A DNA stretch of 49,415 nt from Burkholderiaceae bacterium (GCA_018882795.1 VERJ01000010.1:1-49415), one strand, 5' to 3'. Numbered from the stretch's first letter, positions 25,005 to 35,988 are shown. Translations and numbers: made by a program. Notes: a model not told the origin generated them from the sequence alone.

Positions 25005-26684
25005 ATGCGCCACATTTTTCTTCCCGCAATCGCCGTGCTCATGACAGGCTGTGCAACGACCGGCCCGACCAACCGAGTAGCAGAAGCCTTCCGCACCACT
25101 GTCCTCAGCGCTCCAAGCGCCCCAAATGCTGCGCCGACTCGGTCCGCGACAGCAAACGACACCAAACCATTACCGTCTGTGCAGCCCAGCCTGCGGCGAC
25201 CTGCAATCGACAACGAAGCCACAGTCCCGATCCTGCAGACACCGAGATTCGATAACCTCGTCGACCGCATCACCGCCGGTTTCTCCATGCCGGAATTGGA
25301 TCTGCCGCTGGTGGCCCAGCACGAGCGCTGGATCACGCGCAATCCTGAATACTTGAAGCGCGTTCTTGAGCGGGGTGGCAAGTACCTGCATCACATTGTT
25401 GAAGAGCTTGAGGCACGCAATATGCCCACAGAACTTGCCCTGCTCCCGATCGTGGAAAGCGCCTTCAATCCCCAGGCCCTGTCCAAAGCCAAAGCGGCCG
25501 GACTCTGGCAATTTATTCCCTCCACAGGACGGCTCTATGAGCTTGAGCAGAACTGGTGGATGGATGAGCGACGTGATGTGATTGAATCCACACGGGCTGC
25601 ATTGGATTATCTGCAGCGACTCTATGAGCTGCAGGACAGGGACTGGTTCCTCGCACTGGCCAGCTACAACTGGGGAGAAGGCGCTGTCATGCGCGCCCGA
25701 AAACGCAACGAGGCAGCAAAAAAATCGACCGACTATGCCAGCCTCAAAATGCCCAAGGAAACGCAGAACTACGTTCCCCGGCTGATCGCACTCAGAAATG
25801 TTCTGAGCCGATCAAGCGAATTGGGTCTCTCGTTGCCGAGCATCCCGAACAAACCATTTTTCGTGGTGATCGACAAGGAGCAGTCCATCGACCGGTCACT
25901 TGCAGCGAAATTCGCCGGCATGTCGGTGGCTGAGTTCACCGAATTGAATCCCTCGCTGCATCGGCCCGTGATTGCGGTAAGCCGCAGCAACCGAATCATT
26001 CTCCCGGCTGATCGAGCAGCGGGCTTTCAACAAGCGCTACAGGATCACTTGGCACGAGGTGAACCGCTCGTGACCTGGAAGCCCTACACCCTCAAGCAGG
26101 GCGAGACACTGGCCATGCTTGCCAAGCGCTCAGGCGTCTCTGCGCAGGAGCTCATCGGGGCCAACAGCCTGAAACGCAACGCACAGCTACTTGCCGGGAC
26201 CACACTGCTTGCACCGATTGCGGCACAGAGCGACGAGCCTTCGATTGAAACCACACTGGCAAAATTCTCGGGCTCCAAACTGGTCGAAAAGGAGACTGTC
26301 AACGCTGTCTACCATCGCGTCACCAAGAAAGATACGCTGGCCAAGATTGCCAAGCGCTATGGGGTAAGCAGCACCAGTCTTCGGGAGACCAACAAGCTGG
26401 AGGGTGAGCCCGCTGTCGGCCAGCGCTTACTGATTCGTCACGCCAAAACACAGACCGTGGTCACCGATGAACAAGGCCGACGCACCATCATCGCCGCCGC
26501 AGAGGCACAGACCCTAGCGCCTTCTGCAGCGCCAAAACGTGCTCCGCAAAAGACGGCTTCGCCGAAACAAACGTCCACGAAGACCAAATCGGAAAAGGCA
26601 AAACAGAACCAGCCTGCCAGAGCTGCACAAAACAAAAGCCCGGCGAAATCGCCGGGCCCAGAAAAAGCAAAACCTAAATCCTGA
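25005..26684 (+). CDS. mltD: Membrane-bound lytic murein transglycosylase D, LysM repeats
   Basis: A 559-residue lipoprotein: signal with lipobox (LMTGC, Cys17), a lysozyme-like SLT domain around 135-270 whose catalytic Glu is in PIVESAF, followed by SKAKAAGLWQFIPSTG and ASYNWGEG, then two LysM domains (about 362-405 and 434-477) that bind glycan strands. It cleaves murein to 1,6-anhydro products during growth. A Lys/Ala/Pro/Gln-rich tail of about 60 residues (after 500) is unusual in length and may be disordered. This tail also encodes, on the opposite strand, the terminator of the converging desaturase gene. Confidence 0.93.
   Translation: MRHIFLPAIAVLMTGCATTGPTNRVAEAFRTTVLSAPSAPNAAPTRSATANDTKPLPSVQPSLRRPAIDNEATVPILQTPRFDNLVDRITAGFSMPELDLPLVAQHERWITRNPEYLKRVLERGGKYLHHIVEELEARNMPTELALLPIVESAFNPQALSKAKAAGLWQFIPSTGRLYELEQNWWMDERRDVIESTRAALDYLQRLYELQDRDWFLALASYNWGEGAVMRARKRNEAAKKSTDYASLKMPKETQNYVPRLIALRNVLSRSSELGLSLPSIPNKPFFVVIDKEQSIDRSLAAKFAGMSVAEFTELNPSLHRPVIAVSRSNRIILPADRAAGFQQALQDHLARGEPLVTWKPYTLKQGETLAMLAKRSGVSAQELIGANSLKRNAQLLAGTTLLAPIAAQSDEPSIETTLAKFSGSKLVEKETVNAVYHRVTKKDTLAKIAKRYGVSSTSLRETNKLEGEPAVGQRLLIRHAKTQTVVTDEQGRRTIIAAAEAQTLAPSAAPKRAPQKTASPKQTSTKTKSEKAKQNQPARAAQNKSPAKSPGPEKAKPKS
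26629..26657 (-). terminator. Terminator of the desaturase gene, inside mltD coding sequence
   Basis: Read on the minus strand, a near-perfect eight- to nine-base stem (GCCCGGCG with CGCCGGGC, bases 26657-26638) is followed by TTTTGTTTTG (26637-26628). It lies 28 bases past the desaturase stop at 26685. It is encoded within the Lys/Pro-rich tail of MltD on the opposite strand. The layout is that of an intrinsic terminator. Confidence 0.7.
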
Positions 26685-27800
26685 TCAGGCTGTCACGGGC
26701 CTGGGACTAGCCATGCGCAGCTTTCGTGAGAATTCCACCAGGGCGGCAATGCCCGATGCCTCGGCCTTATTACACCAGGATTGCAAGCTGCTTACGGCCT
26801 GATCCACCGAAGTGTGACGCCGACTCCACATGGCCTCGAACTCCTTGCGCAGTTCCATCCATTTTTCCACCACACCCGGCTGCGATCCGGATTGGCGAGA
26901 ATCTTTCTTGAATGACTTGGAGAGCAGTGCCATCAGCTGATACTTGTGCGAGATGACCGCCTCGATGGTCGCGGCATCGATCTGATTGCGTGATGGATCA
27001 AGGAACATCTCGGCAGGCAAGGCCCGCGGCTTGGCAAGCCCCACCATTGCCAACAGACGGATATACATCCAACCAATATCAAACTCATACCACTTGGACG
27101 AGAGCTTGGGGGAGGTGGCAAAAGTGTGGTGGTTGTTGTGTAGCTCCTCACCACCAATCAGGATGCCCCAGGGAAGGATATTGGTGCTCGTATCTGGGCT
27201 CTTGAAGTTCCGATAACCCCAGAAATGGCCGATGCCGTTGATCACACCAGCAGCAAAAAACGGAATCCACGCCATCTGTACAGCCCAGACGGCAGCGCCG
27301 ACAACACCGAAGAGCAGCACATCGGCCACCAGCAGGATCGAGACGCCAAGTCGGCTGTAACGCGAATACACATTGCGCTCCACCCAGTCATCGGGTGTGC
27401 CGTGGCCATAGCGCTCGACCAGTTCACGATCGGCGGCCGCCTCACGATAGAGCTCTGCGCCCTCCCAGAGGACTTTATCGATCCCCTTGGTCTGGGGGCT
27501 GTGGGGGTCTTCCTCGGTTTCGCATTTCGCGTGGTGTTTGCGATGAATCGCTGCCCACTCCTTGGTGACCATGCCAGTGGCCAGCCAGAGCCACAGACGC
27601 AGCGGATGCGACACAATCGGATGCAACTCCAGCGCCCGATGGGCCTGGCAGCGGTGCAGATACACCGTGACCCCAATAATGGTCAGATGGGTCGTGATCA
27701 GCGTGAACAAGATGATGGCGCCCGCGCCCCAGCCGGTGATTCCATAACGAACGAAATCCCAGAGGCCCATGGCCAATGACATCGCGACAGGTGAAAGCAT
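26685..27800 (-). CDS. Acyl-CoA / fatty acid desaturase (delta-9 type)
   Basis: A 371-residue membrane desaturase with three His boxes typical of acyl-CoA desaturases: HRCQAH, HRKHHAKCE and HNNHHTFA, plus four to five hydrophobic helices. It would insert a cis double bond into saturated acyl chains using O2 and electrons from an outside carrier, tuning membrane fluidity. ATG 27800 is the conservative start. GGGAGG at 27820-27815 is better placed for a TTG at 27809, so three more residues are possible. It converges with mltD with no gap. Confidence 0.88.
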   Translation of the reverse strand: MLSPVAMSLAMGLWDFVRYGITGWGAGAIILFTLITTHLTIIGVTVYLHRCQAHRALELHPIVSHPLRLWLWLATGMVTKEWAAIHRKHHAKCETEEDPHSPQTKGIDKVLWEGAELYREAAADRELVERYGHGTPDDWVERNVYSRYSRLGVSILLVADVLLFGVVGAAVWAVQMAWIPFFAAGVINGIGHFWGYRNFKSPDTSTNILPWGILIGGEELHNNHHTFATSPKLSSKWYEFDIGWMYIRLLAMVGLAKPRALPAEMFLDPSRNQIDAATIEAVISHKYQLMALLSKSFKKDSRQSGSQPGVVEKWMELRKEFEAMWSRRHTSVDQAVSSLQSWCNKAEASGIAALVEFSRKLRMASPRPVTA

Positions 27801-27863
27801 CGATTCCAAACAAACCTCCCTTATTGCCCGCAGCGCGAGCATGTTACGAAAAAAGCCTAGGTA

Positions 27864-29216
27864 TTATCCCACCCCCTCTGATGCTTGACCAGCCCTGACC
27901 AAACAGGCGGCATAAAAGCCATCGGTCTGGCTGCGATGGGGCCAGAGCAGCAGGTCCCCTTCTGGCGTGAGCGCCTGCCAGGACCCGGGCAGCGCAATGC
28001 GCTGGGTGGTCAGCACCGACTGCACTGAGACTCGCACAAATTCGGGACGCGCCCGTAAAAAACCCTCAATGACCTCTTGGTTTTCTTTGGCCAACAGGCT
28101 GCAGGTACCGTAGACAAGCCGGCCACCAGGCTTGACCAGGCCGGAGGCTGCCAGAAGGATCTGGAATTGCTGCTGCTGAAGTTCGTGGATCTTTTCAATC
28201 GACATGCGCCATTTCAGGTCAGGATTGCGGCGCAGCGTGCCAAGGCCACTGCAGGGCGCATCCACCAAAACCGCATCAGCCTTGCCCGCCAGACGCTTCA
28301 CGCGGTCGTCCTTAAATCCCGAGATTGCGCAGGGCCAGACATTCGACAACCCGCTGCGCACCAGTCGCGGTTTAAAACGTGACAGCCGTGCAGCAGAGGT
28401 GTCCAGCGCGTAGAGTCGGCCCGTGTTGTTCATCGCAGCGCCTAGCGCCAAGGTCTTGCCACCAGCCCCGGCACAGAAATCCACAATAAATTCACCGCGC
28501 TTGGCACACACCAGTGCCGCAAGCAATTGACTACCAAGATCCTGGACCTCAATTAGACCCGACTGAAACGCCTTTGAGCGCTGTAATGCGGGCTTGCCCT
28601 GCACACGCAATGCGCCATCCAATACATCAATCGGAGTTGCCTCAATGCCGTCTTGGGCCAAAGACGCGATCACCTCTTTTGGGGATGCCAACAATTTATT
28701 CACACGCAGATCCAGCGGTGCAGAAGAGCGCATCGCCTTGGCACAGGCAATGGCCTCATCGCGGCCAACCGCATTGCTCCAGGCCTGGGCGACCCAATCC
28801 GGGCTACTCTCGCGCAGAAACGGATCCACAGTCGTGTGCTCAAGCACACCGACATGATCAAGCCATGTGCGTTCATCAACCTGGGATTCAGAATCGGCCA
28901 TCGGCCGCCCGAAACATTCCATCACTGCCAACAAGGCATAGCGCCGATGCTGTGGGCCCGAACCCGAGCTGGCCAGATGGGCATACCAGCTGCGATTACG
29001 CAGCACTGTCCAGGCAGCCTCGGCAAGGAAATGCCGATCACGGCTACCCAATTTCGGATGGGCTTTGAAAAACGCCGACATCACCACATCGGCAGGCGAT
29101 GTAAATTTCAGCAGTTCATCAAGCAGCTGAATCAGCAGGCTAAAACGGCTCGGAGGCCTGCGCTGATTGCCTCGACGCTGGCTGGAAGGGTTCAGAGATC
29201 GGGGTGCAACAGCCAT
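27864..29216 (-). CDS. rsmB: 16S rRNA (cytosine-967-C5)-methyltransferase RsmB
   Basis: A 450-residue RsmB/NOP-family enzyme. An N-terminal NusB-like helical domain (about 25-150) precedes the methyltransferase domain with motif I DFCAGAGGKT, the PCSG motif (DAPCSGLGTLRRNPDLKW) and the catalytic-cysteine motif GTCSLLAKENQ. It modifies C967 of 16S rRNA. Its start overlaps the end of purN by 25 bases, suggesting a purN-rsmB transcript, an arrangement seen in Bordetella relatives. A basic N-terminal tail of about 24 residues precedes the first helix. Confidence 0.92.
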   Translation of the reverse strand: MAVAPRSLNPSSQRRGNQRRPPSRFSLLIQLLDELLKFTSPADVVMSAFFKAHPKLGSRDRHFLAEAAWTVLRNRSWYAHLASSGSGPQHRRYALLAVMECFGRPMADSESQVDERTWLDHVGVLEHTTVDPFLRESSPDWVAQAWSNAVGRDEAIACAKAMRSSAPLDLRVNKLLASPKEVIASLAQDGIEATPIDVLDGALRVQGKPALQRSKAFQSGLIEVQDLGSQLLAALVCAKRGEFIVDFCAGAGGKTLALGAAMNNTGRLYALDTSAARLSRFKPRLVRSGLSNVWPCAISGFKDDRVKRLAGKADAVLVDAPCSGLGTLRRNPDLKWRMSIEKIHELQQQQFQILLAASGLVKPGGRLVYGTCSLLAKENQEVIEGFLRARPEFVRVSVQSVLTTQRIALPGSWQALTPEGDLLLWPHRSQTDGFYAACLVRAGQASEGVG

Positions 29217-29848
29217 GGCGAATACTCACAAGGGAATTGACCCGGGCCTGATTCATGCCTGCGGCCATCAGCAAAGGAAACACGGCCGGATAACAGGGCT
29301 GCAATCGCCATGGGATAAAGCTGGTGCTCCATCTCCAACACCCGCTCGGCGAGCTGATCCGCATCATCGGTTGCCTTCACCGGCACGATGCCCTGGGCAA
29401 TGATCGGCCCATGGTCCAGGTCGGTCGTGACCATGTGTACCGTGCAGCCGTGAATGGTCACGCCCGCATGAAGCGCCTGCCGATGTGTGTGCATACCCTT
29501 GAAGGCGGGCAGTAAAGAGGGATGAATATTCACCAATCGGCCTGCAAAACGCAGACAGAATTCGGACGTAAGAATGCGCATGAAACCGGCCAGCGCAATC
29601 AGATCGGGTGCGGCACGATCAATTTCGTCGGCCAGAGCCGCATCAAAATGGGCCCGATCAGTGAAGTGGGCATGATCGATCACCGTGGTCCGCAGGCCCG
29701 CGGTGCGCGCCAGCGCCAGTCCCTCGGCCAGTGGCTGATTGGAGATGACATTCACGATCTCAATTGGCCAGGCATGCCGCCGAATGGCGGCGAGCATTGC
29801 GCCAAGATTCGACCCACGTCCGGAAATGACCACCACAAGGCGCTTCAT
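29192..29848 (-). CDS. purN: Phosphoribosylglycinamide formyltransferase
   Basis: A 218-residue GAR transformylase with the N-terminal VVVISGRGSNLGAM phosphate loop, the catalytic Asn/His/Asp set in LAGFMRIL, NIHPSLLPAFKG and HMVTTDLDHGPII. It transfers a formyl group from 10-formyl-tetrahydrofolate to GAR, the third step of purine synthesis. It diverges from ribF over 67 bases. The protein is of normal family length. Confidence 0.96.
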   Translation of the reverse strand: MKRLVVVISGRGSNLGAMLAAIRRHAWPIEIVNVISNQPLAEGLALARTAGLRTTVIDHAHFTDRAHFDAALADEIDRAAPDLIALAGFMRILTSEFCLRFAGRLVNIHPSLLPAFKGMHTHRQALHAGVTIHGCTVHMVTTDLDHGPIIAQGIVPVKATDDADQLAERVLEMEHQLYPMAIAALLSGRVSFADGRRHESGPGQFPCEYSPWLLHPDL

Positions 29849-29872
29849 AGGAGCTGAATTCTACCGGGACCC

Positions 29873-29878
29873 TATAAT
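29873..29878 (+). promoter_or_regulatory. TATAAT -10 candidate for the ribF operon
   Basis: A perfect TATAAT lies in the purN-ribF divergent gap, 37 bases before the ribF ATG. A 17-base-spaced -35 (GGAGCT) is a poor match, so an activator or extended contacts may be needed. The whole gap (29849-29915) has no gene. Confidence 0.35.
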
Positions 29879-29915
29879 TCAGCGTTTCGATCAGGCCCCA
29901 TTCAATCCCCGCAAG

Positions 29916-30851
29916 ATGCTGATTTTTCAAGGAATTTCCCCCCAACGCGCCCCCCGCGCCAGGCGCGCTGTGACCATTGGAAATTTCGATGGTGTCCATC
30001 AGGGCCATCAGGCGCTGATTCGCAAGACCGTGACGCTCGCAAAGGAGCAGGACCTGCGGAGTGCTGTGGTGACGTTTGAACCCCATCCCAAGGCGTATTT
30101 CTCCCCGCAGCATGCACCCAAAAAGATTCAAGGTCTGCGAGGAAAGGCCGCCGTACTTGCCGGGCTTGGCGTAGACGAGCTCTGGGTGCTGCGTTTTCGC
30201 CAGTCCCTCGCACAGATGCCAGCCGAAGATTTCATGCAACATTTCTTGCAACAGTCCATGCAGGCCCAGGCCCTGGTGATTGGGGATGACTTTCGCTTCG
30301 GCGCCAAGCGACGTGGTGATATTGAATTGCTCAAGCAATATGCACCGATTGCCAGCTGGTCGGTACACGCTGTAGGCACCGTGAGCATTGATGAACATCG
30401 CGCTTCCAGTTCGCTGTTGCGCCAGTCACTCGCACAAGGCGATCTCCATCAGGCCGAATCGATCATGGGCCACCCGCTGTTTCTCTGTGGCCACGTGATT
30501 CATGGCAAAAAGCTGGGCCGTGATCTTGGTTACCCCACCCTGAATATCCCGGTGCCAAGGGACCTGTTGATCTCCGGTGTATTTGTGGTGAGTGTGGCAG
30601 GCCTTGGGCCCGCGCCTCTGCCCGGCGTCGCCAGCCTGGGCCATCGGCCCACGGTGGAGCACTCCGGCCGACTCCTGCTGGAAGTTCACGTCTTTGACTG
30701 GCATGGCGATGCCTATGGCAAGCTGTTGAAGGTGATTGTTCACGAAAAACTCCGCGATGAGCTGCGCTTTGACAGCGTGACCGCCATGACACAACAGATT
30801 CATCTTGATGCGCAGCATGCGCGGCAATACTTCACACAACATGTCAACTGA
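29916..30851 (+). CDS. ribF: Bifunctional riboflavin kinase / FAD synthetase
   Basis: A 311-residue RibF with the N-terminal FAD synthetase nucleotidyltransferase domain ([13 protein letters not shown] near 21-33) and the C-terminal riboflavin kinase domain (about 185-311, [14 protein letters not shown]). It turns riboflavin into FMN and FAD. The ATG at 29916 fits the family start; the open frame upstream to 29739 lies within purN. No clear ribosome-binding site precedes it. It is the first gene of the ribF-ileS-lspA-coaBC-dut run and overlaps ileS by 11 bases. Confidence 0.95.
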   Translation: MLIFQGISPQRAPRARRAVTIGNFDGVHQGHQALIRKTVTLAKEQDLRSAVVTFEPHPKAYFSPQHAPKKIQGLRGKAAVLAGLGVDELWVLRFRQSLAQMPAEDFMQHFLQQSMQAQALVIGDDFRFGAKRRGDIELLKQYAPIASWSVHAVGTVSIDEHRASSSLLRQSLAQGDLHQAESIMGHPLFLCGHVIHGKKLGRDLGYPTLNIPVPRDLLISGVFVVSVAGLGPAPLPGVASLGHRPTVEHSGRLLLEVHVFDWHGDAYGKLLKVIVHEKLRDELRFDSVTAMTQQIHLDAQHARQYFTQHVN

Positions 30852-33789
30852 ACAACGCCCCTCGCGGCCCAAGGCCGCCTCCAATGACAGCGGCCCACAA
30901 GACAGCACGCTGAATCTGCCCAAGACCAGCTTTCCCATGCGTGGCGATCTGGCCAAGCGCGAACCCGCCTGGGTGAAGCAATGGCAAGACGCCGGCGTGT
31001 ATCAGCGCATTCGGGCCAAGACCGCAGGCCGGCCACTCTTTGTGCTGCACGATGGTCCACCCTATGCCAATGGTGATATCCATATCGGGCATGCGGTCAA
31101 CAAAATCCTGAAAGACATGATCGTGAAGTCCAAGGTCTTAGCAGGGTTTGATGCCCGCTATGTGCCGGGATGGGACTGCCATGGCATGCCGATCGAAATT
31201 CAGATTGAAAAGCAGTTCGGTAAGGGCCTGCCCACCCAAGAAGTGCAGCAGAAATCCCGCGCCTATGCCGAGGCACAGATCCTGAAGCAGAAACAAGATT
31301 TCATCCGCCTGGGCGTGCTGGGCCAGTGGGAGAAGCCCTATAAAACCATGGCTCCCCGCAATGAGGCTGATGAGATCCGCGCCTTAAGAAAAATTCTGCA
31401 AAAGGGTTTTGTGTTTCGCGGATTAAAGCCCGTGAACTGGTGCTTTGATTGCGGCTCAGCACTCGCCGAGGCGGAGGTGGAATACGCCGATAAGACCGAC
31501 CCCGCGATTGATGTCGCCTTTGCTGCCGATGATGCCGCAAAGGAAAAGGTCGCCAAGGCATTTGGTACACCAATCACAGCGCTGGATGGTGCGTTGGCCA
31601 CAGTGATCTGGACCACTACGCCCTGGACGATCCCCGCCAATCAGGCGCTCAATGCCCATCCAGAATTCAACTATGCACTCGTCCAGGTCACCGGCCCGAG
31701 CAGCGAGGCCGGATCGCGGAAGTTTCCGCCCAACCTGCGCTATCAATGGCTGGTGATTGCCCTTGATCGGGTCCAGCCCTGCCTTGCCTCGTGGGGCCTG
31801 GCGGGCAAGGTCGTGGCCCAATGCCAAGGCGCGGCGCTTGCCGGCATTGCATTTCAACATCCACTTTATGCGGCCGATATCGGCTATGCGCGCCTCTCAC
31901 CAATCCTGAACGCCGACTATGTCAACCTTGATTCGGGCACCGGCATCGTGCATTCCTCACCTGCCTATGGTGTTGAGGATTTTCTGTCGTGCAAATCCGC
32001 AGGCATGAAGGATCAGGAAATTCTCACACCAGTCCTGGGCGATGGCCACTATGCGGCCTCACTGCCGATTTTCGCTGGCCTCTTGATCTGGGATGCCAAT
32101 GCAAAGATCGTGGCCAAACTCGCCGAGTTGGGGTCGCTGATGCATTCCGAGCGCTATACACATAGCTATATGCACTGCTGGCGTCACAAAACGCCAGTGA
32201 TTTATCGTGCCACCAACCAATGGTTTGCCGGCATGGATATTGCGCCAAAAGAGGGCGGTGGCACGCTGCGCGAGCGGGCGCTCGCCGGTGTAGAGGCCAC
32301 CGCTTTTTATCCCCATTGGGGCAAGGCCAGGCTCTACGCCATGATTGCCAACCGGCCCGACTGGACACTGTCACGCCAACGCCAATGGGGCGTGCCGATG
32401 GCGTTTTTTATTCACAAGGAAACAGGCGAGCTTCACCCCCGTACACCCGAATTGCTCGAGGCTGTCGCACAGCGTGTTGAGAAGGACGGTATTGAGGCCT
32501 GGCAGCGCATCACCGTTGAAGAGATGCTGGGCGAAGAGGCCAAGGATTACATCAAGAACCCGGACACCCTGGATGTCTGGTTTGATTCCGGCACGACCCA
32601 TGAGACCGTGCTTCGGGGCTCGCACGCAGAAGAATCCATCTTCCCGGCCGATCTTTATCTCGAGGGCAGCGACCAGCATCGCGGCTGGTTTCACTCCTCG
32701 CTGCTCACGAGCTGCATGATCAATGGTGTGCCGCCCTACAAAGCCCTGCTCACCCACGGATTTGTCGTGGATGGCGAGGGCCGCAAGATGAGCAAATCCC
32801 AAGGCAATGTGATCGCCCCCCAACAGGTCTCCGACACCATGGGCGCCGATATCCTACGGCTCTGGGTCGCCAGCACCGATTACTCCGGCGAGCTCTCCAT
32901 CTCAGACACGATTCTGAAGCGGGTGGTGGAGTCCTATCGACGGATCCGCAACACGCTCACTTTTCTTTTGGGCAACCTCAGCGATTTCGATCCCACCAAA
33001 GACAGCGTTGCAGAGTCTTCACTGCTGGAGATTGATCGCTACATGCTGGCACTGACTGCCGATGTGCAGCGTGAGGTGCTGGATGACTACAGCCGCTACG
33101 TCTTCCATCCCGCGGTGGCCAGATTGGTGGGTTTTTGCTCCGAGGACCTGGGCGCGTTTTATCTCGACATTCTGAAGGATCGGCTCTACACCAGCGCCAA
33201 GGCTTCCTCCGCGCGCCGCTCAGCACAGACTGCCCTGTGGCATATCACCGAAGCAATGACACGGCTGCTTGGACCGTTTCTGTCTTTTACGGCCAACGAG
33301 GCCTGGCTGGCACTGCAGCAGCAGGCGCAATCTTCCCAACGAGATCCCGCAGTCACCATCTTTGAAGAAACCGCTCACAGCCTGCCAGGCGTTGGGGGGC
33401 ATGATGACATCGTCGCGCGATGGACAGCCATCCGCGCTGTACGCGCCGAGGTGCTCAAGGCCATCGAGGTAGAACGCGAGGCCGGTCTGATCGGCTCTTC
33501 GCTTGGAGCGGATGTTGAAATCATTGCGGGCGAGGTGATCGGCAGGATTCTGCAGGGATTAGGCGATGGCCTGAAGTTTGTGATGATCACTTCTGAAGCC
33601 ACGGTGGTGATCAATCCACAGCTGGCACCAGATGCGGTGGATGTGAATGTGGGCCCGTTGAGTCATGCCAAGTGCGGCCGCTGCTGGCATCTGCGGGCCG
33701 ATGTCGGCCAGGACCCAGTACACCCGGACCTCTGTGGCCGCTGTGTCAGCAACCTGTTTGGCCAGGGGGAATCCCGTGCCATCGCCTAA
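30841..33789 (+). CDS. ileS: Isoleucyl-tRNA synthetase
   Basis: A 982-residue class I synthetase with HIGH at 81-84, KMSKS at 649-653, the CP1 editing domain between them (around 200-400) and a C-terminal zinc-binding motif CGRCW...CGRC. It charges tRNA-Ile and edits mis-formed valyl-AMP. The N-terminus is about 17 residues longer than E. coli IleS, with a Ser/Pro-rich tail before [16 protein letters not shown]. The ATG at 30841 lies in the end of ribF. Confidence 0.97.
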   Translation: MSTEQRPSRPKAASNDSGPQDSTLNLPKTSFPMRGDLAKREPAWVKQWQDAGVYQRIRAKTAGRPLFVLHDGPPYANGDIHIGHAVNKILKDMIVKSKVLAGFDARYVPGWDCHGMPIEIQIEKQFGKGLPTQEVQQKSRAYAEAQILKQKQDFIRLGVLGQWEKPYKTMAPRNEADEIRALRKILQKGFVFRGLKPVNWCFDCGSALAEAEVEYADKTDPAIDVAFAADDAAKEKVAKAFGTPITALDGALATVIWTTTPWTIPANQALNAHPEFNYALVQVTGPSSEAGSRKFPPNLRYQWLVIALDRVQPCLASWGLAGKVVAQCQGAALAGIAFQHPLYAADIGYARLSPILNADYVNLDSGTGIVHSSPAYGVEDFLSCKSAGMKDQEILTPVLGDGHYAASLPIFAGLLIWDANAKIVAKLAELGSLMHSERYTHSYMHCWRHKTPVIYRATNQWFAGMDIAPKEGGGTLRERALAGVEATAFYPHWGKARLYAMIANRPDWTLSRQRQWGVPMAFFIHKETGELHPRTPELLEAVAQRVEKDGIEAWQRITVEEMLGEEAKDYIKNPDTLDVWFDSGTTHETVLRGSHAEESIFPADLYLEGSDQHRGWFHSSLLTSCMINGVPPYKALLTHGFVVDGEGRKMSKSQGNVIAPQQVSDTMGADILRLWVASTDYSGELSISDTILKRVVESYRRIRNTLTFLLGNLSDFDPTKDSVAESSLLEIDRYMLALTADVQREVLDDYSRYVFHPAVARLVGFCSEDLGAFYLDILKDRLYTSAKASSARRSAQTALWHITEAMTRLLGPFLSFTANEAWLALQQQAQSSQRDPAVTIFEETAHSLPGVGGHDDIVARWTAIRAVRAEVLKAIEVEREAGLIGSSLGADVEIIAGEVIGRILQGLGDGLKFVMITSEATVVINPQLAPDAVDVNVGPLSHAKCGRCWHLRADVGQDPVHPDLCGRCVSNLFGQGESRAIA

Positions 33790-33799
33790 GGGCCGCAGG

Positions 33800-34267
33800 A
33801 TGACGGCCAGCCGATGGTCCCTGCTCGTCGTGTTGCTCGTGGGTCTGGACCAGCTGACCAAGCTGTTCATTGTGAATGTCTATGCACTCGGGCAGCAGAC
33901 AGTGCTCACCAGCTGGTTCAACATTGTCCGCGTGCACAACACGGGGGCAGCATTCAGTTTTCTCTCCGATGCAGGGGGCTGGCAGCGCTGGTTTTTTATT
34001 GGCCTGGGGATCGCAGCGGTCGGAATCCTGGCCGTGATGATGATCCGACATGCCGGACAGACCTGGTTTGCTTTGGCAGCAACACTCGTCATCTCTGGGG
34101 CCATCGGTAACACGATTGATCGGCTGAGTTGGGGCCACGTGATTGATTTCATCGACTGGCATGTCGGCGGCTGGCACTGGCCGGCATTCAATTTTGCGGA
34201 TTCCTACATCACCATCGGCGCTGCGCTCTTTGTGCTTGACGAGCTTCGGCGGGTTCGGCGAGGATGA
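33800..34267 (+). CDS. lspA: Prolipoprotein signal peptidase (signal peptidase II)
   Basis: A 155-residue inner-membrane aspartyl protease with four membrane helices and both catalytic Asp motifs: GNTIDRLSWGHVIDFID and FNFADSYITIG, preceded by NTGAAFSFL. It cuts signal peptides of lipidated prolipoproteins such as MltD in this window. ATG 33800 is preferred over the GTG at 33776 because AAGGG lies seven bases upstream and length matches the family. It begins ten bases after the ileS stop. Confidence 0.95.
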   Translation: MTASRWSLLVVLLVGLDQLTKLFIVNVYALGQQTVLTSWFNIVRVHNTGAAFSFLSDAGGWQRWFFIGLGIAAVGILAVMMIRHAGQTWFALAATLVISGAIGNTIDRLSWGHVIDFIDWHVGGWHWPAFNFADSYITIGAALFVLDELRRVRRG

Positions 34268-34270
34268 TCC

Positions 34271-35533
34271 ATGCGTTTAAGCAATCGTCATTTTGTTATT
34301 GGCATCACGGGAGGCATCGCCGCCTACAAGACCTGTGAGCTGATCCGCAGGCTTCAGGATGAAGGCGCAACCGTGCAAGTGGTGATGACCGATGCAGGTA
34401 CACGATTTGTATCCGCACTCACCTTCCAGGCCCTCTCGGGCCGACCGGTATACACCGATGCCTGGGCCTCACCCGCACAGAGTGGCCCAGCCAATGCTAT
34501 GCCCCACATCGACCTCTCGCGCGAGGCCGATGCGATTGTGGTGGCACCGGCCAGCGCGGACTTCATTGCGCAGCTCGCCACAGGCCAGACCAATGGCCTG
34601 CTGGCAACACTCTGTTTAGCCCGCGAGAATCCGCTGTTGATTGCACCAGCGATGAATCGCCAGATGTGGCAAAACCCATCGACACAACGCAACATTGAAC
34701 AGGTTCAGCGCGATGGCATCACGCTGCTGGGGCCTGGATCCGGTGCCCAGGCCTGCGGCGAAATCGGTGATGGCCGCATGCTGGAGCCACAAGATCTTCT
34801 TGCGGCATTGATTGCACGCTTCGGGCCAGATTCCTCGGCAGCCGCTGCATCATCGACGCCCAATATCCGCGGCGTGCTACAGGATCAGCATGTCCTGATC
34901 ACGGCAGGGCCCACCTTCGAACCCATCGATCCCGTGCGTGGCATCACCAATCGATCCTCCGGAAAGATGGGTTTCGCACTGGCCGAGGCCGCCGCGCTTG
35001 CGGGTGCCAAGGTCACACTGGTGAGTGGGCCCGTTCATCTTGCCACGCCCATGGGTGTCACAAGGCGCGATGTCACTACCGCCAATGAGATGTTTGATGC
35101 GGTCACAAACTGCCTGGACTCACAGCCAATTGACATCTTTATCGGTGTGGCCGCAGTGGCCGACTGGCGGCCCAAATCCTCCGGCGCAGCGAAACTCAAA
35201 AAGGAGTCGGGTCTGAATCTTGCGCATATCGAATGGGTGGAAAACCCCGATATCCTGGCCTCTGTCGCACGCAGGCCCAACGCCCCCTACTGCGTGGGCT
35301 TTGCTGCAGAAAGCGGCGGCATGGAGGATCTCAAAACACTGCTGCCCGCAAAGCGGCAGCGCAAGCAGGTGCCACTACTGGTTGGCAATATTGGCGCAAA
35401 TACCTTTGGCGCTGATACCAACCACGTCCTGTTGTGCAATGACGCCGGCCTGCATCCCCTGCCCCCTAGCAGCAAGACCGATCTCGCCCGTTACCTGATC
35501 GCCCACATTGCCAAATCGCGGAATCCATCATGA
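34271..35533 (+). CDS. coaBC: Bifunctional phosphopantothenoylcysteine decarboxylase / ligase
   Basis: A 420-residue Dfp protein. The N-terminal CoaC flavoprotein half (about 1-185) has [13 protein letters not shown], the catalytic His in MPHIDLSR and APAMNRQMW. The CoaB half (about 190-420) has [22 protein letters not shown] and [14 protein letters not shown]. It makes 4'-phosphopantetheine from phosphopantothenate and cysteine with CTP in coenzyme A synthesis. It overlaps dut by the ATGA at 35530-35533. Confidence 0.95.
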   Translation: MRLSNRHFVIGITGGIAAYKTCELIRRLQDEGATVQVVMTDAGTRFVSALTFQALSGRPVYTDAWASPAQSGPANAMPHIDLSREADAIVVAPASADFIAQLATGQTNGLLATLCLARENPLLIAPAMNRQMWQNPSTQRNIEQVQRDGITLLGPGSGAQACGEIGDGRMLEPQDLLAALIARFGPDSSAAAASSTPNIRGVLQDQHVLITAGPTFEPIDPVRGITNRSSGKMGFALAEAAALAGAKVTLVSGPVHLATPMGVTRRDVTTANEMFDAVTNCLDSQPIDIFIGVAAVADWRPKSSGAAKLKKESGLNLAHIEWVENPDILASVARRPNAPYCVGFAAESGGMEDLKTLLPAKRQRKQVPLLVGNIGANTFGADTNHVLLCNDAGLHPLPPSSKTDLARYLIAHIAKSRNPS

Positions 35534-35979
35534 TGAAAATCGACGTCAAGATCCTTGATCCCCGCATGCGGGATCAGCTTCCTCACTACGCAACTGCTGG
35601 CGCTGCGGGTATCGATCTGCGTGCCGCGATTGATGCGCCGATGATGCTCGCGCCAGGGCAGACTGAATTGATTCCAACGGGGCTATCGATTTACATTGCA
35701 GACTCCGGCTATGCCGGCATGATCCTGCCGCGATCAGGCCTTGGCCATAAACACGGCATTGTGCTGGGCAACCTGGTGGGGTTGATTGATGCTGACTATC
35801 AGGGGCCGCTGATGGTCTCGGCCTGGAATCGCGGCAACCAAGCCTTCACGCTCAATCCGATGGAGCGGCTGGCCCAACTCGTGATCGTTCCTGTGCAGCA
35901 AGTGGAATTCAACGTGGTACAGGAGTTCGTCTCAACCGATCGCGGCGAGGGCGGCTTCGGTAGCACCGGCAAGCACTAG
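35530..35979 (+). CDS. dut: Deoxyuridine 5'-triphosphate nucleotidohydrolase (dUTPase)
   Basis: A 149-residue homotrimeric dUTPase with all five motifs: [40 protein letters not shown] and the P-loop-like [12 protein letters not shown] at the C-terminus. It hydrolyses dUTP to dUMP and keeps uracil out of DNA. It ends the plus-strand ribF-dut run; a fused spermidine-synthase-like gene converges nine bases later. Confidence 0.96.
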   Translation: MMKIDVKILDPRMRDQLPHYATAGAAGIDLRAAIDAPMMLAPGQTELIPTGLSIYIADSGYAGMILPRSGLGHKHGIVLGNLVGLIDADYQGPLMVSAWNRGNQAFTLNPMERLAQLVIVPVQQVEFNVVQEFVSTDRGEGGFGSTGKH

Positions 35980-35988
35980 GCCGCCCGC

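Noticed and set aside
29739..29915. Longer RibF beginning at 29739
   Set aside because: The added residues lie antisense in purN and precede the TATAAT at 29873; RibF family starts match 29916.
30426..30956. 176-codon open frame on the minus strand
   Set aside because: It is antisense to the ribF/ileS junction, which is strongly supported by motifs on the plus strand.
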